A DNA stretch of 64,000 nt from an uncultured Eisenbergiella sp. (GCA_947630215.1 CANRGX010000004.1:1-64000); one strand, 5' to 3'; numbered from the stretch's first letter, positions 17,229 to 27,265 are shown. Numbers and translations: made by a program. Notes: generated by a model from the letters alone, not told the origin.

Positions 17229-18020
17229 ATGAGACAGATTTGGAACAGTTTCCGGCTGGCGTTTTCGATGTACTCTGTTTTTCCTGTTGGACAGGCGAAG
17301 CGGGATAAGGAAAATATGAAGTATATTCTGATTTTTGTCCCGCTGGTAGGCGCGATCATCGGGATCCTGATCCGGGAATGGATGGTGTTTTCCCCTTATC
17401 TGCTCAGTAACAATTTCCTGGGGGCCGTGGTCTGTGTCATGCTTCCCATTTTTCTGTCCGGCGGCGCTTTCCTGGACGGGTTTTTCCGCACGGTGGACGC
17501 GCTCTGCTCCCATCAGCCGCGGGAGGGCAAGCTGGAGATTCTGCGGGATTCCCACAGCGGCTATTTCGCCATCATCATCTGTGTCTGTTATTTCTTTATT
17601 ATCGTAGGGCTCTGGAGTGAAATGCCCCTGGCCAGCTGGGAAGTGCTGGCCCATGGTTTCGTCCTTTCCCGGGCGCTGTACGGGCTTTCCATTGTCTGCT
17701 TTAAGCATACGCAGGAAAGTAAGTGCTCCTTTTATGTGGGCAGCCGGAAGGATCGGATCATCGTGGCGGCGTTTATGGTGTTCTATATTGTCCTCAGCGG
17801 CGTGGGCATGATGCGCCTGGATTTTCAGGTGGCGGTCTGCTGCCTGGTGGGGGCGCTGCTGGCGTTCCTTTATTACTGCTATGTGGCCTTTCGGCATTTT
17901 GGCGGCATTACGGAAGACATCGCCAGCTTTTTCGTGCAGGTGTGCGAGATCATGATGCCCTTTGTGGTGCTGCTGGCAAATCTGCTGACCAGCATCGACT
18001 TTGCAAGCATAAAATACTGA
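17229..18020 (+). CDS. cobS: adenosylcobinamide-GDP ribazoletransferase (cobalamin synthase)
   Basis: CobS joins alpha-ribazole to adenosylcobinamide-GDP at the membrane in the last stage of cobamide assembly. The 263-residue protein is mostly transmembrane and carries the family signatures: GGAFLDGFFRTVDAL near residues 78-92 (canonical GGxHLDGxxDTxDAL), EILRDSHSGYFA just after, and FGGITED near the C-terminus (canonical GGxTGD). Substitutions at usually invariant positions (F for D in FFRT, E for G in ITED) make it divergent. ATG 17229 follows AGAGGTG. No other cob gene is nearby, so a salvage role or a changed substrate is possible. Confidence 0.72.
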   Translation: MRQIWNSFRLAFSMYSVFPVGQAKRDKENMKYILIFVPLVGAIIGILIREWMVFSPYLLSNNFLGAVVCVMLPIFLSGGAFLDGFFRTVDALCSHQPREGKLEILRDSHSGYFAIIICVCYFFIIVGLWSEMPLASWEVLAHGFVLSRALYGLSIVCFKHTQESKCSFYVGSRKDRIIVAAFMVFYIVLSGVGMMRLDFQVAVCCLVGALLAFLYYCYVAFRHFGGITEDIASFFVQVCEIMMPFVVLLANLLTSIDFASIKY

Positions 18021-18047
18021 TTCAGAAAAATAAAACGACTTACATGC

Positions 18048-18139
18048 AAGTCCTCCTTTATCACAGCTTTTTCACAATTAAAACATTTTTTGAACAAAAT
18101 TGTGTTTTAGACTGAAGAAAAAGCAAAAAAGGAGGACTT
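18048..18139 (+). promoter_or_regulatory. Shine-Dalgarno-sequestering inverted repeat with internal promoter, upstream of htrA
   Basis: AAGTCCTCCTTT (18048-18059) is perfectly complementary to AAAGGAGGACTT (18128-18139), which contains the ribosome binding site of htrA. Inside the 68-base loop lie TTCACA (18071-18076) and CAAAAT (18095-18100), 18 bases apart, a candidate promoter, whose elements overlap the smaller inverted repeat CACAATT (18073-18079) and AATTGTG (18098-18104). Read-through RNA from cobS would therefore have its htrA start blocked, whereas RNA begun inside the loop would not. Confidence 0.55.
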
Positions 18140-18145
18140 TGTCTT

Positions 18146-19618
18146 ATGTTATATGAAGAAGATTTGAGAAATCAGCAGCAGGAAAGTGCAGAGGAGAGAA
18201 AAGAAACAGACGTCCGGGAAACGAAGGCGCGTTCCGGGAAGAAGAAAGGGATCGGAAAACGGATCCTGGCCATTACGCTCAGCGCGGCGCTGTTTGGAAC
18301 CGTGACGGCCGCAGCGTTCCAGGGCGTAACTTACGCGGCGAAAAAACTGCAGGGGCAGGAAGATACGACGGCGGCCAAACTGCAAATTGCGGACGCAGAT
18401 TCCCAGCCGGACGCAGACGCCCGGACCGGCGCGGCGGATGGCACGGCGGATGCCGCGGCGGACACCGCGGCAGACGCCGCTGCCCATACGAAGCTGGATA
18501 CCGCTTCGGTGCAGGAGAACAATGCAAACAACAGCCAGTCGCTGGATGTCAGCGGCGTGGCGGCGGCCGTTATGCCGGCCATGGTTTCCATCACCAATGT
18601 TTCCGTGCAGGAGGTACGGGATTATCTGAGTATGTTCGGTATGGGACAGAGTTATACCCGGGAAGTGCAGAGCAGCGGATCCGGCATTCTCATCGGGCAG
18701 AATGACACGGAGCTGCTGGTGGTGACCAACAATCACGTAGTAGAGGGGGCGGAAACGCTTTCGGTGTGCTTTGTGGACAACAGCGTGGCGGACGCCAGTA
18801 TCAAAGGGACGGACGAAGACAACGACCTGGCGGTGATCGCCGTGAAGCTGGAGGATATCCCGGCGGAGACGATGGAACAGATTAAGCTGGCGCAGATCGG
18901 AAATTCGGAGGATCTGGTGGTAGGACAGCAGGTGGTGGCCATCGGGAACGCCCTGGGGTACGGACAGTCAGTTACTACGGGCATCATCAGCGCGCTGAAC
19001 CGGCAGATCGATACCACGGACGCGGCTCTGATCCAGACGGACGCGGCCATCAACCCCGGCAACAGCGGCGGCGCGCTTCTGAACATGGACGGCGAAGTGA
19101 TCGGCATCAATTCCGCAAAATTTGCATCCACGCAGGTAGAGGGAATGGGATATGCGATTTCCATTACCGCGGTGGCGCCCATCATTGAAAATCTGATGAA
19201 CCGGGTAACGCGGGAAAAGGTGCCCGAAAAGCAGGCTTCCTGGCTGGGCATCACCGGACGGAACGTGACGGAGGATGTGGAAGAAGCATACGGGATCCCG
19301 GTGGGCGTCTATGTGGTCGAGGTGGAGGACAACACCTGCGCGCAGCAGGCCGGTCTGCAGGAGGGCAGCGTCATCACTTCCTTTGACGGGCAGACGGTAA
19401 AGTCCATTGAGGAACTGAAAGAACTGCTTACCTATTATGCGGCCGGGGAAACCGTGGAGTTGACCGTGATGGAACCGGACGGCGGCAGCTATACAGAGAA
19501 GACGCTGACGGTTACGCTGGGCTCCTATGCTTCCTATCAGGCGCTGCAGTCCTGGGAAGATGAGGTAGGGCAGGAGACGCAGGAGGATGCCCCGGAGCAT
19601 ATCTTCCGCTTTAACTAA
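18146..19618 (+). CDS. htrA: HtrA/DegP-like membrane-anchored serine protease with PDZ domain
   Basis: HtrA proteins degrade misfolded exported proteins at the outer face of the membrane. The 490-residue product has a charged cytoplasmic N-terminus (1-34), one transmembrane helix (about 35-60), an Ala/Asp-rich linker to about 130, then a trypsin-like domain with His197 (TNNHVVEG), Asp227 (DNDLAVI) and Ser307 (NPGNSGGALL), and a PDZ domain from about 370. All catalytic residues are present. SD GGAGGA at 18131-18136 is part of a long inverted repeat, hinting at post-transcriptional control. A strong terminator follows, so the gene is a single transcription unit. Confidence 0.93.
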   Translation: MLYEEDLRNQQQESAEERKETDVRETKARSGKKKGIGKRILAITLSAALFGTVTAAAFQGVTYAAKKLQGQEDTTAAKLQIADADSQPDADARTGAADGTADAAADTAADAAAHTKLDTASVQENNANNSQSLDVSGVAAAVMPAMVSITNVSVQEVRDYLSMFGMGQSYTREVQSSGSGILIGQNDTELLVVTNNHVVEGAETLSVCFVDNSVADASIKGTDEDNDLAVIAVKLEDIPAETMEQIKLAQIGNSEDLVVGQQVVAIGNALGYGQSVTTGIISALNRQIDTTDAALIQTDAAINPGNSGGALLNMDGEVIGINSAKFASTQVEGMGYAISITAVAPIIENLMNRVTREKVPEKQASWLGITGRNVTEDVEEAYGIPVGVYVVEVEDNTCAQQAGLQEGSVITSFDGQTVKSIEELKELLTYYAAGETVELTVMEPDGGSYTEKTLTVTLGSYASYQALQSWEDEVGQETQEDAPEHIFRFN

Positions 19619-19639
19619 AAAGAAAAAGAAATTTTGTTC

Positions 19640-19684
19640 AAAAGGTCTCTGGCCGTGAACTCTTTCATGGCCAAAGACCTTTTT
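19640..19684 (+). terminator. rho-independent terminator after htrA
   Basis: AAAAGGTCT-C-TGGCC (19640-19654) pairs with GGCCA-A-AGACCTTTTT (19669-19684), a stem of 14 pairs with one internal mismatch and a T5 tail. Confidence 0.88.
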
Positions 19685-19817
19685 GCATCCCCGGGCTTTG
19701 AAAACGTTTCCGGCGGGCGGAGGATCCGGAAAAAAGATTGCAAGAAAAAACAGGGTGATGTAAAATGACAGGGAAGGAAAACCGGGCGGTGTCCGGTCTT
19801 TGGAGGAGGAAACTGCG

Positions 19818-21008
19818 ATGATCGTACAACAATATAAGGAAATGCTGGGTGCAAAATCCGTGATCCGCACGCTGTCGGAGGCCGCGGCGGTGCGCGCCAA
19901 AGAGATCGGGCCCGAAAATGTGTTTGATTACAGCCTGGGCAATCCGTCGGTGCCTGCGCCGCCCTGTTTGAAAGAGGCGCTGCTGTCCCTGCTGGAAAAC
20001 CAGGATCCCATGAGCCTGCACGGCTACAGCCCCACGCTGGGCATTCCTTCCGTGAAGGAAGCCATTGCCGAATCTTTGAATGAACGGTTTGATATGCACT
20101 ATGGCCCGGAACATATTTTCCCGGTTTCCGCGGCGGCGGCCGCCATCGCGCACGCGCTGCGCGCGGTATCGGAGCCGGGGGACGAAGTGCTGACATTCGC
20201 GCCGTTCTTCCCGGAGTATCATCCCTATGTGGATCTGACGGGGGCGGTTCTAAAGGTGGTGCCTGCGGATACCGCGGCCTTTCAGATCAATTTCGAGGCG
20301 TTTTCCCGGATGCTGAATGAAAAGACGGCGGCCGTGCTCATCAATACGCCCAACAATCCTTCCGGTGCGGTGTATTCGGAAGAAACGCTGACAAAGCTGG
20401 CAGATATTCTGTCCGCCCGTCAAAAGGAGTACGGACACGATATTTTCCTGATTTCGGATGAACCGTATCGGGAAATCGTCTTTGATGGAAAAAAACAGCC
20501 GTATGTGTCCAAATTTTACGCGAATACGATTTCCTGCTATTCTTTCTCCAAGTCGCTGTCCCTGCCGGGGGAGCGGATTGGATATCTGGCCGTGAACCCG
20601 GCCTGTCCGGACGCGGCGACGATTGTGAATATGTGCGGGCAGATTTCCCGCGGAATCGGGCACAACTGTCCCACGTCCCTGATGCAGCTGGCGGTGGCAA
20701 AGGTGCTGGATCAGACGGCGGATTTCTCCATATATGAGAAAAACCGGAATCTGATCTATGACTGCCTGACGGACATCGGATTTGAGGTGGTAAAGCCCGC
20801 GGGAACCTTTTATATTTTCCCCAAGGCGCTGGAGGAGGACGCGGTTGCCTTCTGTCAGAAGGCGCTGGCCTATGATCTGGTGCTGGTGCCTGCGGACACC
20901 TTTGGCTGTCCCGGGTATTTCCGCATGGCCTACTGTGTGGCGACGGAAAAGGTGGAACGCTCCCTGCCCGTTTTCAGGCGGTTTGCCAGGGAGGTCTACG
21001 GAAAGTAA
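19818..21008 (+). CDS. pyridoxal-phosphate-dependent aminotransferase (class I/II fold)
   Basis: The protein transfers amino groups between an amino acid and a 2-oxo acid. It is 396 residues, normal for fold-type I. Readable motifs are YSLGNPSVPAPP near the N-terminus, NTPNNPSGAVY around residues 172-182, the DEP that holds the cofactor pyridine (ISDEPYREIVF), and SFSKSLSLPGERIGY with Lys245 as the Schiff-base lysine. ATG 19818 lies eight bases after GGAGGAGG. The subfamily resembles aspartate/aromatic aminotransferases, but the preferred substrate cannot be read. Terminator upstream and short gap downstream suggest an operon start here. Confidence 0.88.
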   Translation: MIVQQYKEMLGAKSVIRTLSEAAAVRAKEIGPENVFDYSLGNPSVPAPPCLKEALLSLLENQDPMSLHGYSPTLGIPSVKEAIAESLNERFDMHYGPEHIFPVSAAAAAIAHALRAVSEPGDEVLTFAPFFPEYHPYVDLTGAVLKVVPADTAAFQINFEAFSRMLNEKTAAVLINTPNNPSGAVYSEETLTKLADILSARQKEYGHDIFLISDEPYREIVFDGKKQPYVSKFYANTISCYSFSKSLSLPGERIGYLAVNPACPDAATIVNMCGQISRGIGHNCPTSLMQLAVAKVLDQTADFSIYEKNRNLIYDCLTDIGFEVVKPAGTFYIFPKALEEDAVAFCQKALAYDLVLVPADTFGCPGYFRMAYCVATEKVERSLPVFRRFAREVYGK

Positions 21009-21042
21009 GGAAGCATCATGACCGGAAAGGCAGGGACATAGA

Positions 21043-21900
21043 ATGTTATATCAGGCGGGGCTGGTGCTGGAGGGCGGCGGCATGAAGGGCGTCTATACCT
21101 CCGGCGTGCTGGATTTTTTCATGGATAAAGGGATTTCGTTTGCCAAGTGCTACGGCGTTTCCGCGGGCGCCTGTACGCTGTGCAGTTATCTTTCCGGACA
21201 GCGGGGGAGAGGTTACGACATTACCGTGGATTATCTGGAGGATAAAAATTACTGCAGTTTTTACAGCCTTATCACCACGGGCGACCTGTTCAATGTGGAA
21301 ATGTGTTATCACACGATTCCGGATGTCTTAAACCCGTTCGATTATGAGGCGTTTCAAAAAAATCCCGCCAGGGGCTATGCGGTGGTGACCAATATCCAAA
21401 CGGGCCTGGCGGAGTATATGCCGATGCGGGATCTGAGCCGGGATATCGAGGCCGTGCGGGCTTCCGCGTCGCTGCCGCTGGTGTCCCGGAACGTGCCCAT
21501 CGGGGACGGTCTGTACCTGGACGGCGGGCTTGCGGATTCCATTCCGCTTTTGCATTCCGTTACGGACGGCAACCGGAAAAATGTGGTGATTATGACCAAG
21601 GAGGAAGGATACCGCAGGAAACCCGCCGGGAGCGGCCAGCTGGCCCTGCTGCGGATACGGTATGCCAAATATCCCAAGGTCTATGAGCTGATGAAAAACC
21701 GGCACATCGCGTACAACCGCACGCTGGATTATCTGGAGGAGCAGGTGAAAAACGGAAACGCTTTCCTCATCCGGCCGCAGCACAAAAGCGATGTGGGACG
21801 GATTGAAAAGGACAAGGGAAAGCTGCGTTCCCTTTATGAGGAAGGTTACGCGGAAGCCGCCGCGTGTTATGACAGGCTGATGGCCTATCTGGAAAAATAG
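21043..21900 (+). CDS. patatin-like phospholipase family protein
   Basis: Patatin-fold enzymes hydrolyse acyl esters with a Ser-Asp dyad. The 285-residue protein shows the oxyanion loop EGGGMKGVYTSG (residues 10-21), the nucleophile elbow GVSAG (Ser40) and the catalytic Asp in DGGLADSIP (Asp160). It has no signal peptide, so it is probably cytosolic and acts on membrane lipids from inside. Bacterial members close to this one are annotated as YjjU-like. It follows the aminotransferase gene by 34 bases and precedes uppP by 35, so the three probably share a transcript, although no functional link is obvious. Confidence 0.88.
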   Translation: MLYQAGLVLEGGGMKGVYTSGVLDFFMDKGISFAKCYGVSAGACTLCSYLSGQRGRGYDITVDYLEDKNYCSFYSLITTGDLFNVEMCYHTIPDVLNPFDYEAFQKNPARGYAVVTNIQTGLAEYMPMRDLSRDIEAVRASASLPLVSRNVPIGDGLYLDGGLADSIPLLHSVTDGNRKNVVIMTKEEGYRRKPAGSGQLALLRIRYAKYPKVYELMKNRHIAYNRTLDYLEEQVKNGNAFLIRPQHKSDVGRIEKDKGKLRSLYEEGYAEAAACYDRLMAYLEK

Positions 21901-21935
21901 GATCGCTCTGATTCTGGGACGGGGAGAAGGAAAAA

Positions 21936-22769
21936 ATGGGTATGGATGTTTTAAAGGCAATCTTGTTCGGCGTGGTGGAAGGCATAACGGAGTGGCTTCC
22001 CATCAGCAGCACCGGCCATATGATCCTGTTGGATGAGTTTGTGCATATGAACGTCTCCCAGGAGTTCTGGGATATGTTTTTGGTGGTGATCCAGCTGGGT
22101 GCCATTCTGGCGGTGGTGGTTCTCTACTGGAATAAAATTTTTCCCTTTGATTTTTCCGGCGGCGCCAAAGGGGTGATCCGACGGGATGTTTTCACGCTCT
22201 GGTTCAAAATTCTCGTGTCCTGTATCCCCGCGGCCGTGGTGGGTCTTTTGTTCGATGAAATTCTGGAAAAATATCTTTACAACGCTGTGACGGTGGCAAT
22301 CATGCTGATTCTGTTCGGCGTCGGATTTTTGCTTGTGGAAAATCTGAACCGGGGGAAGAAGGCCAGGGTGCGCCGGCTGGATAAACTCAGCTATAAGGAC
22401 GCGCTGATCATCGGCCTGTTCCAGCTTATCGCCGCCGTTTTTCCCGGCACGTCCCGCTCCGGCGCCACGATTCTGGGCGGGCTGCTGATCGGCGTATCCC
22501 GTACTGTGGCGGCGGAATTTACGTTTTTTTTGGCGATTCCCGTGATGCTGGGGGCGAGTCTGCTGAAGCTGCTGCGTTTCGGCTTTTCTTTTACCGGAAC
22601 CGAACTGCTGCTTCTGCTGGTTGGGATGCTGACAGCCTTTGCCGTTTCGATGGCGGTGATCCGGTTTTTGATGGGCTATATCAAAAAGCATGATTTCAAG
22701 GTGTTCGGCTGGTACCGCATCGCGCTGGGCCTGTTGGTGCTTTTGTACTTTATTTTTCTGGCTGGCTGA
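21936..22769 (+). CDS. uppP: undecaprenyl-diphosphate phosphatase
   Basis: UppP (BacA) dephosphorylates undecaprenyl diphosphate so the carrier can be reused for peptidoglycan and other envelope polymers. The 277-residue integral membrane protein has the two family signatures: GVVEGITEWLPISSTGHM near residues 13-30 (with the catalytic Glu and the serine-rich loop) and FPGTSRSGATILGGLL near residues 168-183 (with the essential Arg). Length is typical. ATG 21936 is preceded by GGGGAGAAGG. Overexpression of this family gives bacitracin resistance in other bacteria, which is established for the family and not shown here. Confidence 0.95.
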   Translation: MGMDVLKAILFGVVEGITEWLPISSTGHMILLDEFVHMNVSQEFWDMFLVVIQLGAILAVVVLYWNKIFPFDFSGGAKGVIRRDVFTLWFKILVSCIPAAVVGLLFDEILEKYLYNAVTVAIMLILFGVGFLLVENLNRGKKARVRRLDKLSYKDALIIGLFQLIAAVFPGTSRSGATILGGLLIGVSRTVAAEFTFFLAIPVMLGASLLKLLRFGFSFTGTELLLLLVGMLTAFAVSMAVIRFLMGYIKKHDFKVFGWYRIALGLLVLLYFIFLAG

Positions 22770-22800
22770 AAACGGCTGCATATTCCTGCCGGATCGTCGC

Positions 22801-22858
22801 AAAATACAGAAAAGGGCCGGTTTGTCCTTTTGAAACGGCCCGGAAAAAACTGTATTTT
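22801..22858 (+). promoter_or_regulatory. nested hairpin abutting the ribosome binding site of the DUF6465 gene
   Basis: An outer pair AAAATACAG (22801-22809) / CTGTATTTT (22850-22858) encloses an inner pair GGGCCGGTTT (22814-22823) / AAACGGCCC (22833-22841, one C fewer). The outer right arm ends immediately before GAGGAGG (22859-22865), the ribosome binding site. No T-run follows the GC-rich stem on the + strand, so this is a poor terminator and could be a translational control element instead. Confidence 0.45.
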
Positions 22859-22872
22859 GAGGAGGAAACGGT

Positions 22873-23178
22873 ATGGACAAAAAGACGGCGAATAAACCGC
22901 TGGGCTCCGGGACGCTGGAGGAGATTCTCATGGCGGAAAAGAAAACCTGCGGCCGGAAACAGGAAAGAAAAGGAGAACCTTCGGAGAAGGTCACGCTGCA
23001 GTTCGGGGGAAAGGATTACCCCACGGACGCGCTGCTGCAGAGCGCCCGCGATATCTGGCAGTACGATCTGAGAAAGAGCCCGGAGGAAATCCGGACGGTG
23101 GAACTGTATGTGAAGCCGGAAGAAAACAGGGCGTATTATGTGATCAACGGAGATACGTCCGGGAAATTTTCCCTTTAA
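22873..23178 (+). CDS. DUF6465 family protein
   Basis: This 101-residue protein has a Lys-rich, probably disordered first half and a conserved C-terminal part (KVTLQFGGKDYPTDALL then RTVELYVKPEENRAYYVINGD) matching DUF6465, a family I associate with Lachnospiraceae. No function is established. GAGGAGG lies eight bases before ATG 22873. A strong terminator follows, so it ends its transcript. Confidence 0.75.
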   Translation: MDKKTANKPLGSGTLEEILMAEKKTCGRKQERKGEPSEKVTLQFGGKDYPTDALLQSARDIWQYDLRKSPEEIRTVELYVKPEENRAYYVINGDTSGKFSL

Positions 23179-23188
23179 ACAGATGCAG

Positions 23189-23234
23189 AAGAACGCACGG
23201 ATGCTCCACAGAACGGACGCCCGTGCGTTCTTTT
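23189..23234 (+). terminator. rho-independent terminator after the DUF6465 gene
   Basis: AAGAACGCACGG (23189-23200) and CCGTGCGTTCTT (23221-23232) form a perfect 12-pair stem that runs into T's. Confidence 0.9.
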
Positions 23235-23278
23235 ATACTTTTTTCACAGTTTCTTCATAAGTATTTTTGGAAAATAGG

Positions 23279-23307
23279 TTGACAATAGGGAGGGATAGTG
23301 GTATTTT
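23279..23307 (+). promoter_or_regulatory. vegetative promoter of the hrcA operon
   Basis: A perfect TTGACA (23279-23284) is followed after 17 bases by TATTTT (23302-23307). Transcription should begin near 23314, just before the CIRCE element. Confidence 0.75.
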
Positions 23308-23321
23308 AGCATCAGAAGGTA

Positions 23322-23348
23322 TTAGCACTCAAAGCTAACGAGTGCTAA
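23322..23348 (+). promoter_or_regulatory. CIRCE operator (HrcA binding site)
   Basis: TTAGCACTC (23322-23330), a nine-base spacer, and GAGTGCTAA (23340-23348) match the CIRCE consensus exactly. HrcA binding here represses the operon until heat shock titrates GroE away, as established in Bacillus and others. Confidence 0.97.
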
Positions 23349-23370
23349 TAAAGGAAGGGCGGGAGGGAGC

Positions 23371-24399
23371 ATGGAGCTGGATGAGAGAAAACAGAAGATT
23401 CTGAAAGCCGTCATCCGCAATTACCTGGAAACCGGCGAGCCGGTGGGCAGCAGGACGATATCCAAATATACCGACCTGAATTTAAGTTCCGCTACCATCC
23501 GCAATGAAATGTCCGATCTGGAGGAAATGGGCTATATCATACAGCCCCATACTTCGGCGGGCAGGATCCCTTCCGATAAAGGATACCGTTTTTATGTGGA
23601 TACGATGCTGGAGGAGAAGGAGCGGGAGGTTGAGGAGCTCAAGGGGCTGATCAGCGAGAAGGACGAGAAGATGGACACCATGCTCAAGCGGGTGGCCAAA
23701 GTGCTGGCGGCGAATACCAACTATGCCGCCATGGTGACAACTCCCCAGTACCGGGGCAACAAGCTGAAGTTCATCCAGCTTTCCCGCGTGGACGCCGGTC
23801 AGATTCTGGCGGTCATTGTGGTGGAGGGCAACGTCATCAAGAACTCTATCCTGAATGTGGATAAGGTTCTGGACGATGAGACGATACTGAAGCTGAATAT
23901 CCTGCTGAACACCCATTTAAACGGGCTGTCCATCGATGAGATCAATCTGGCCATGATCGCGGAGATGAAGCAGCAGGCCGGTATTCACAGCGCCATTGTC
24001 AGCGAAGTGATCGACGCGGTGGCGGAGGCGATCCGGTCGGACGACGATTTGAAGATTTACACCAGCGGCACGCGGAATATTCTGCGGTATCCGGAACTGA
24101 CGGACAACCGGGAGAAGGCCAGCGAGCTGATCAATCTCTTTGAGGAGGAGCACGCGCTCAATGATCTGGTGCAGGAGACGCTGACGGACGAGAAGGGGAC
24201 GGGCATCCAGGTGTATATCGGCAGCGAAACGCCCGTGCAGTCCATGAAGGACTGCAGCGTGGTCACGGCCACTTACGAGCTGGGCGGCGGACTGCGGGGA
24301 ACCGTCGGCATCATCGGTCCCAAGCGGATGGATTACGATAAGGTTATCAATACCTTAAAGACGCTGATGAACCAGTTGGATGCGATTTACCGGAAATAG
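23371..24399 (+). CDS. hrcA: heat-inducible transcription repressor HrcA
   Basis: HrcA represses class I heat-shock genes by binding CIRCE. The 342-residue protein has the N-terminal winged helix (ILKAVIRNYLETGEPVGSRTI near 10-30 and SSATIRNEMSDLEEMGYI near 40-57), a GAF-like middle and the C-terminal GGGLRGTVGIIGPKRMDY segment near residues 308-323. Its own CIRCE operator is 22 bases upstream of the start, so it is autoregulated. ATG 23371 follows GGGAGGGAG. It heads the hrcA-grpE-dnaK-dnaJ operon in the standard Firmicutes order. Confidence 0.97.
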   Translation: MELDERKQKILKAVIRNYLETGEPVGSRTISKYTDLNLSSATIRNEMSDLEEMGYIIQPHTSAGRIPSDKGYRFYVDTMLEEKEREVEELKGLISEKDEKMDTMLKRVAKVLAANTNYAAMVTTPQYRGNKLKFIQLSRVDAGQILAVIVVEGNVIKNSILNVDKVLDDETILKLNILLNTHLNGLSIDEINLAMIAEMKQQAGIHSAIVSEVIDAVAEAIRSDDDLKIYTSGTRNILRYPELTDNREKASELINLFEEEHALNDLVQETLTDEKGTGIQVYIGSETPVQSMKDCSVVTATYELGGGLRGTVGIIGPKRMDYDKVINTLKTLMNQLDAIYRK

Positions 24400-24457
24400 G
24401 TTTGGGAAAACGGCGTCCGGCCCGAAACGGCGGGCCCCGGGAAAGGATGTGGCTGAT

Positions 24458-25204
24458 TTGGCAGAGGAAAAGAAACAGGAAGAAAGAAAGACCGCAGCGC
24501 AGCAGGAGGAGGCTCCGAAGGACGAAGCGGCGCAGGAGACGGTGCAGGAAGCAGAAAAGTCCGACGGAGCGTGTGAGACGGAAGAATCCGGCGCAGCGCA
24601 GGAGGCGGACGGAGACGACGGTGTGACGCAGACATGCGGCGAGACCGGAGATGCGGACGAAAAAGCAGCGGACGCGCAGGAAGAAGACGGAGAACCGGAG
24701 ACGGATGAGGGCGGGGAAGCCAAGGAGAAAAAAGGGTTCTTTTCCCGGAAGAAGGAAAAAAAGGAAGACGCTTTCAAAGGTCAGCTTTCGGAACTGCAGG
24801 ATAAGCTGATGCGGCAGATGGCGGAATTTGAAAATTTCCGCCGGCGCACGGAGAAGGAAAAGGCTTCCATGTACGAAATCGGCGCCAAGAGCGTGATCGA
24901 GAAGATCCTTCCGGTGGTGGACAATTTTGAGCGGGGCCTGGCTACGGTGCCCGAGGAAAGCCAGGGAGAACCCTTTGTGGAGGGCATGAATAAGATTTAC
25001 CGGCAGCTCATGACGGAGCTTTCCAATCTGGGCGTCACGCCCATCGAAGCGGTGGGCAAGGAGTTCAATCCGGAACTGCACAACGCGGTGATGCAGGTGG
25101 AGGACAGCGAGCTGGAATCCGGAACAATCGCCCAGGAGCTGCAGAAGGGCTACCTGTACCGGGACAGCGTGGTGCGGCACAGCATGGTGGCCGTGGTGCA
25201 GTAG
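24458..25204 (+). CDS. grpE: nucleotide exchange factor GrpE
   Basis: GrpE releases ADP from DnaK. The 248-residue protein has a conserved C-terminal half (LMRQMAEFENFRRRTEKEK, KILPVVDNFERGLA, GVTPIEAVGKEFNPELHNAV, GYLYRDSVVRHSMV) and an unusually long N-terminal extension of about 100 residues that is almost entirely Glu/Asp/Ala/Gln/Lys and must be disordered. The likely start is TTG 24458, ten bases after AAAGGA; the frame is open upstream to 24380 and overlaps hrcA, and GTG 24449 is an alternative. The gene lies between hrcA and dnaK and should share the CIRCE-controlled transcript. Confidence 0.93.
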   Translation: MAEEKKQEERKTAAQQEEAPKDEAAQETVQEAEKSDGACETEESGAAQEADGDDGVTQTCGETGDADEKAADAQEEDGEPETDEGGEAKEKKGFFSRKKEKKEDAFKGQLSELQDKLMRQMAEFENFRRRTEKEKASMYEIGAKSVIEKILPVVDNFERGLATVPEESQGEPFVEGMNKIYRQLMTELSNLGVTPIEAVGKEFNPELHNAVMQVEDSELESGTIAQELQKGYLYRDSVVRHSMVAVVQ

Positions 25205-25269
25205 GGGCGATAGCGGATCAAAAGGCTGTAAATGCGGCGGCGCATAAGCGCGAAGGCATTTTATCATAG

Positions 25270-27189
<1,920 letters not shown>

Positions 27190-27212
27190 AATAAGTGAAG
27201 TGTACCGGCGAA

Positions 27213-27234
27213 GGGGGCCAAGCAATTGGCCCCC
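27213..27234 (+). other. stable hairpin between dnaK and dnaJ
   Basis: GGGGGCCA (27213-27220) and TGGCCCCC (27227-27234) pair perfectly around a six-base loop. There is no T-run, so the hairpin probably modulates read-through or protects the dnaK 3' end, giving less dnaJ than dnaK. That role is inference. Confidence 0.6.
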
Positions 27235-27265
27235 AGTCGTGCGCATTGCTTAAAGGAGTAAGAAG

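Noticed and set aside
24085-24260. Glu/Lys-rich coding repeats around hrcA-grpE considered as a tandem repeat
   Set aside because: The acidic bias is in grpE only and is not a true tandem DNA repeat.
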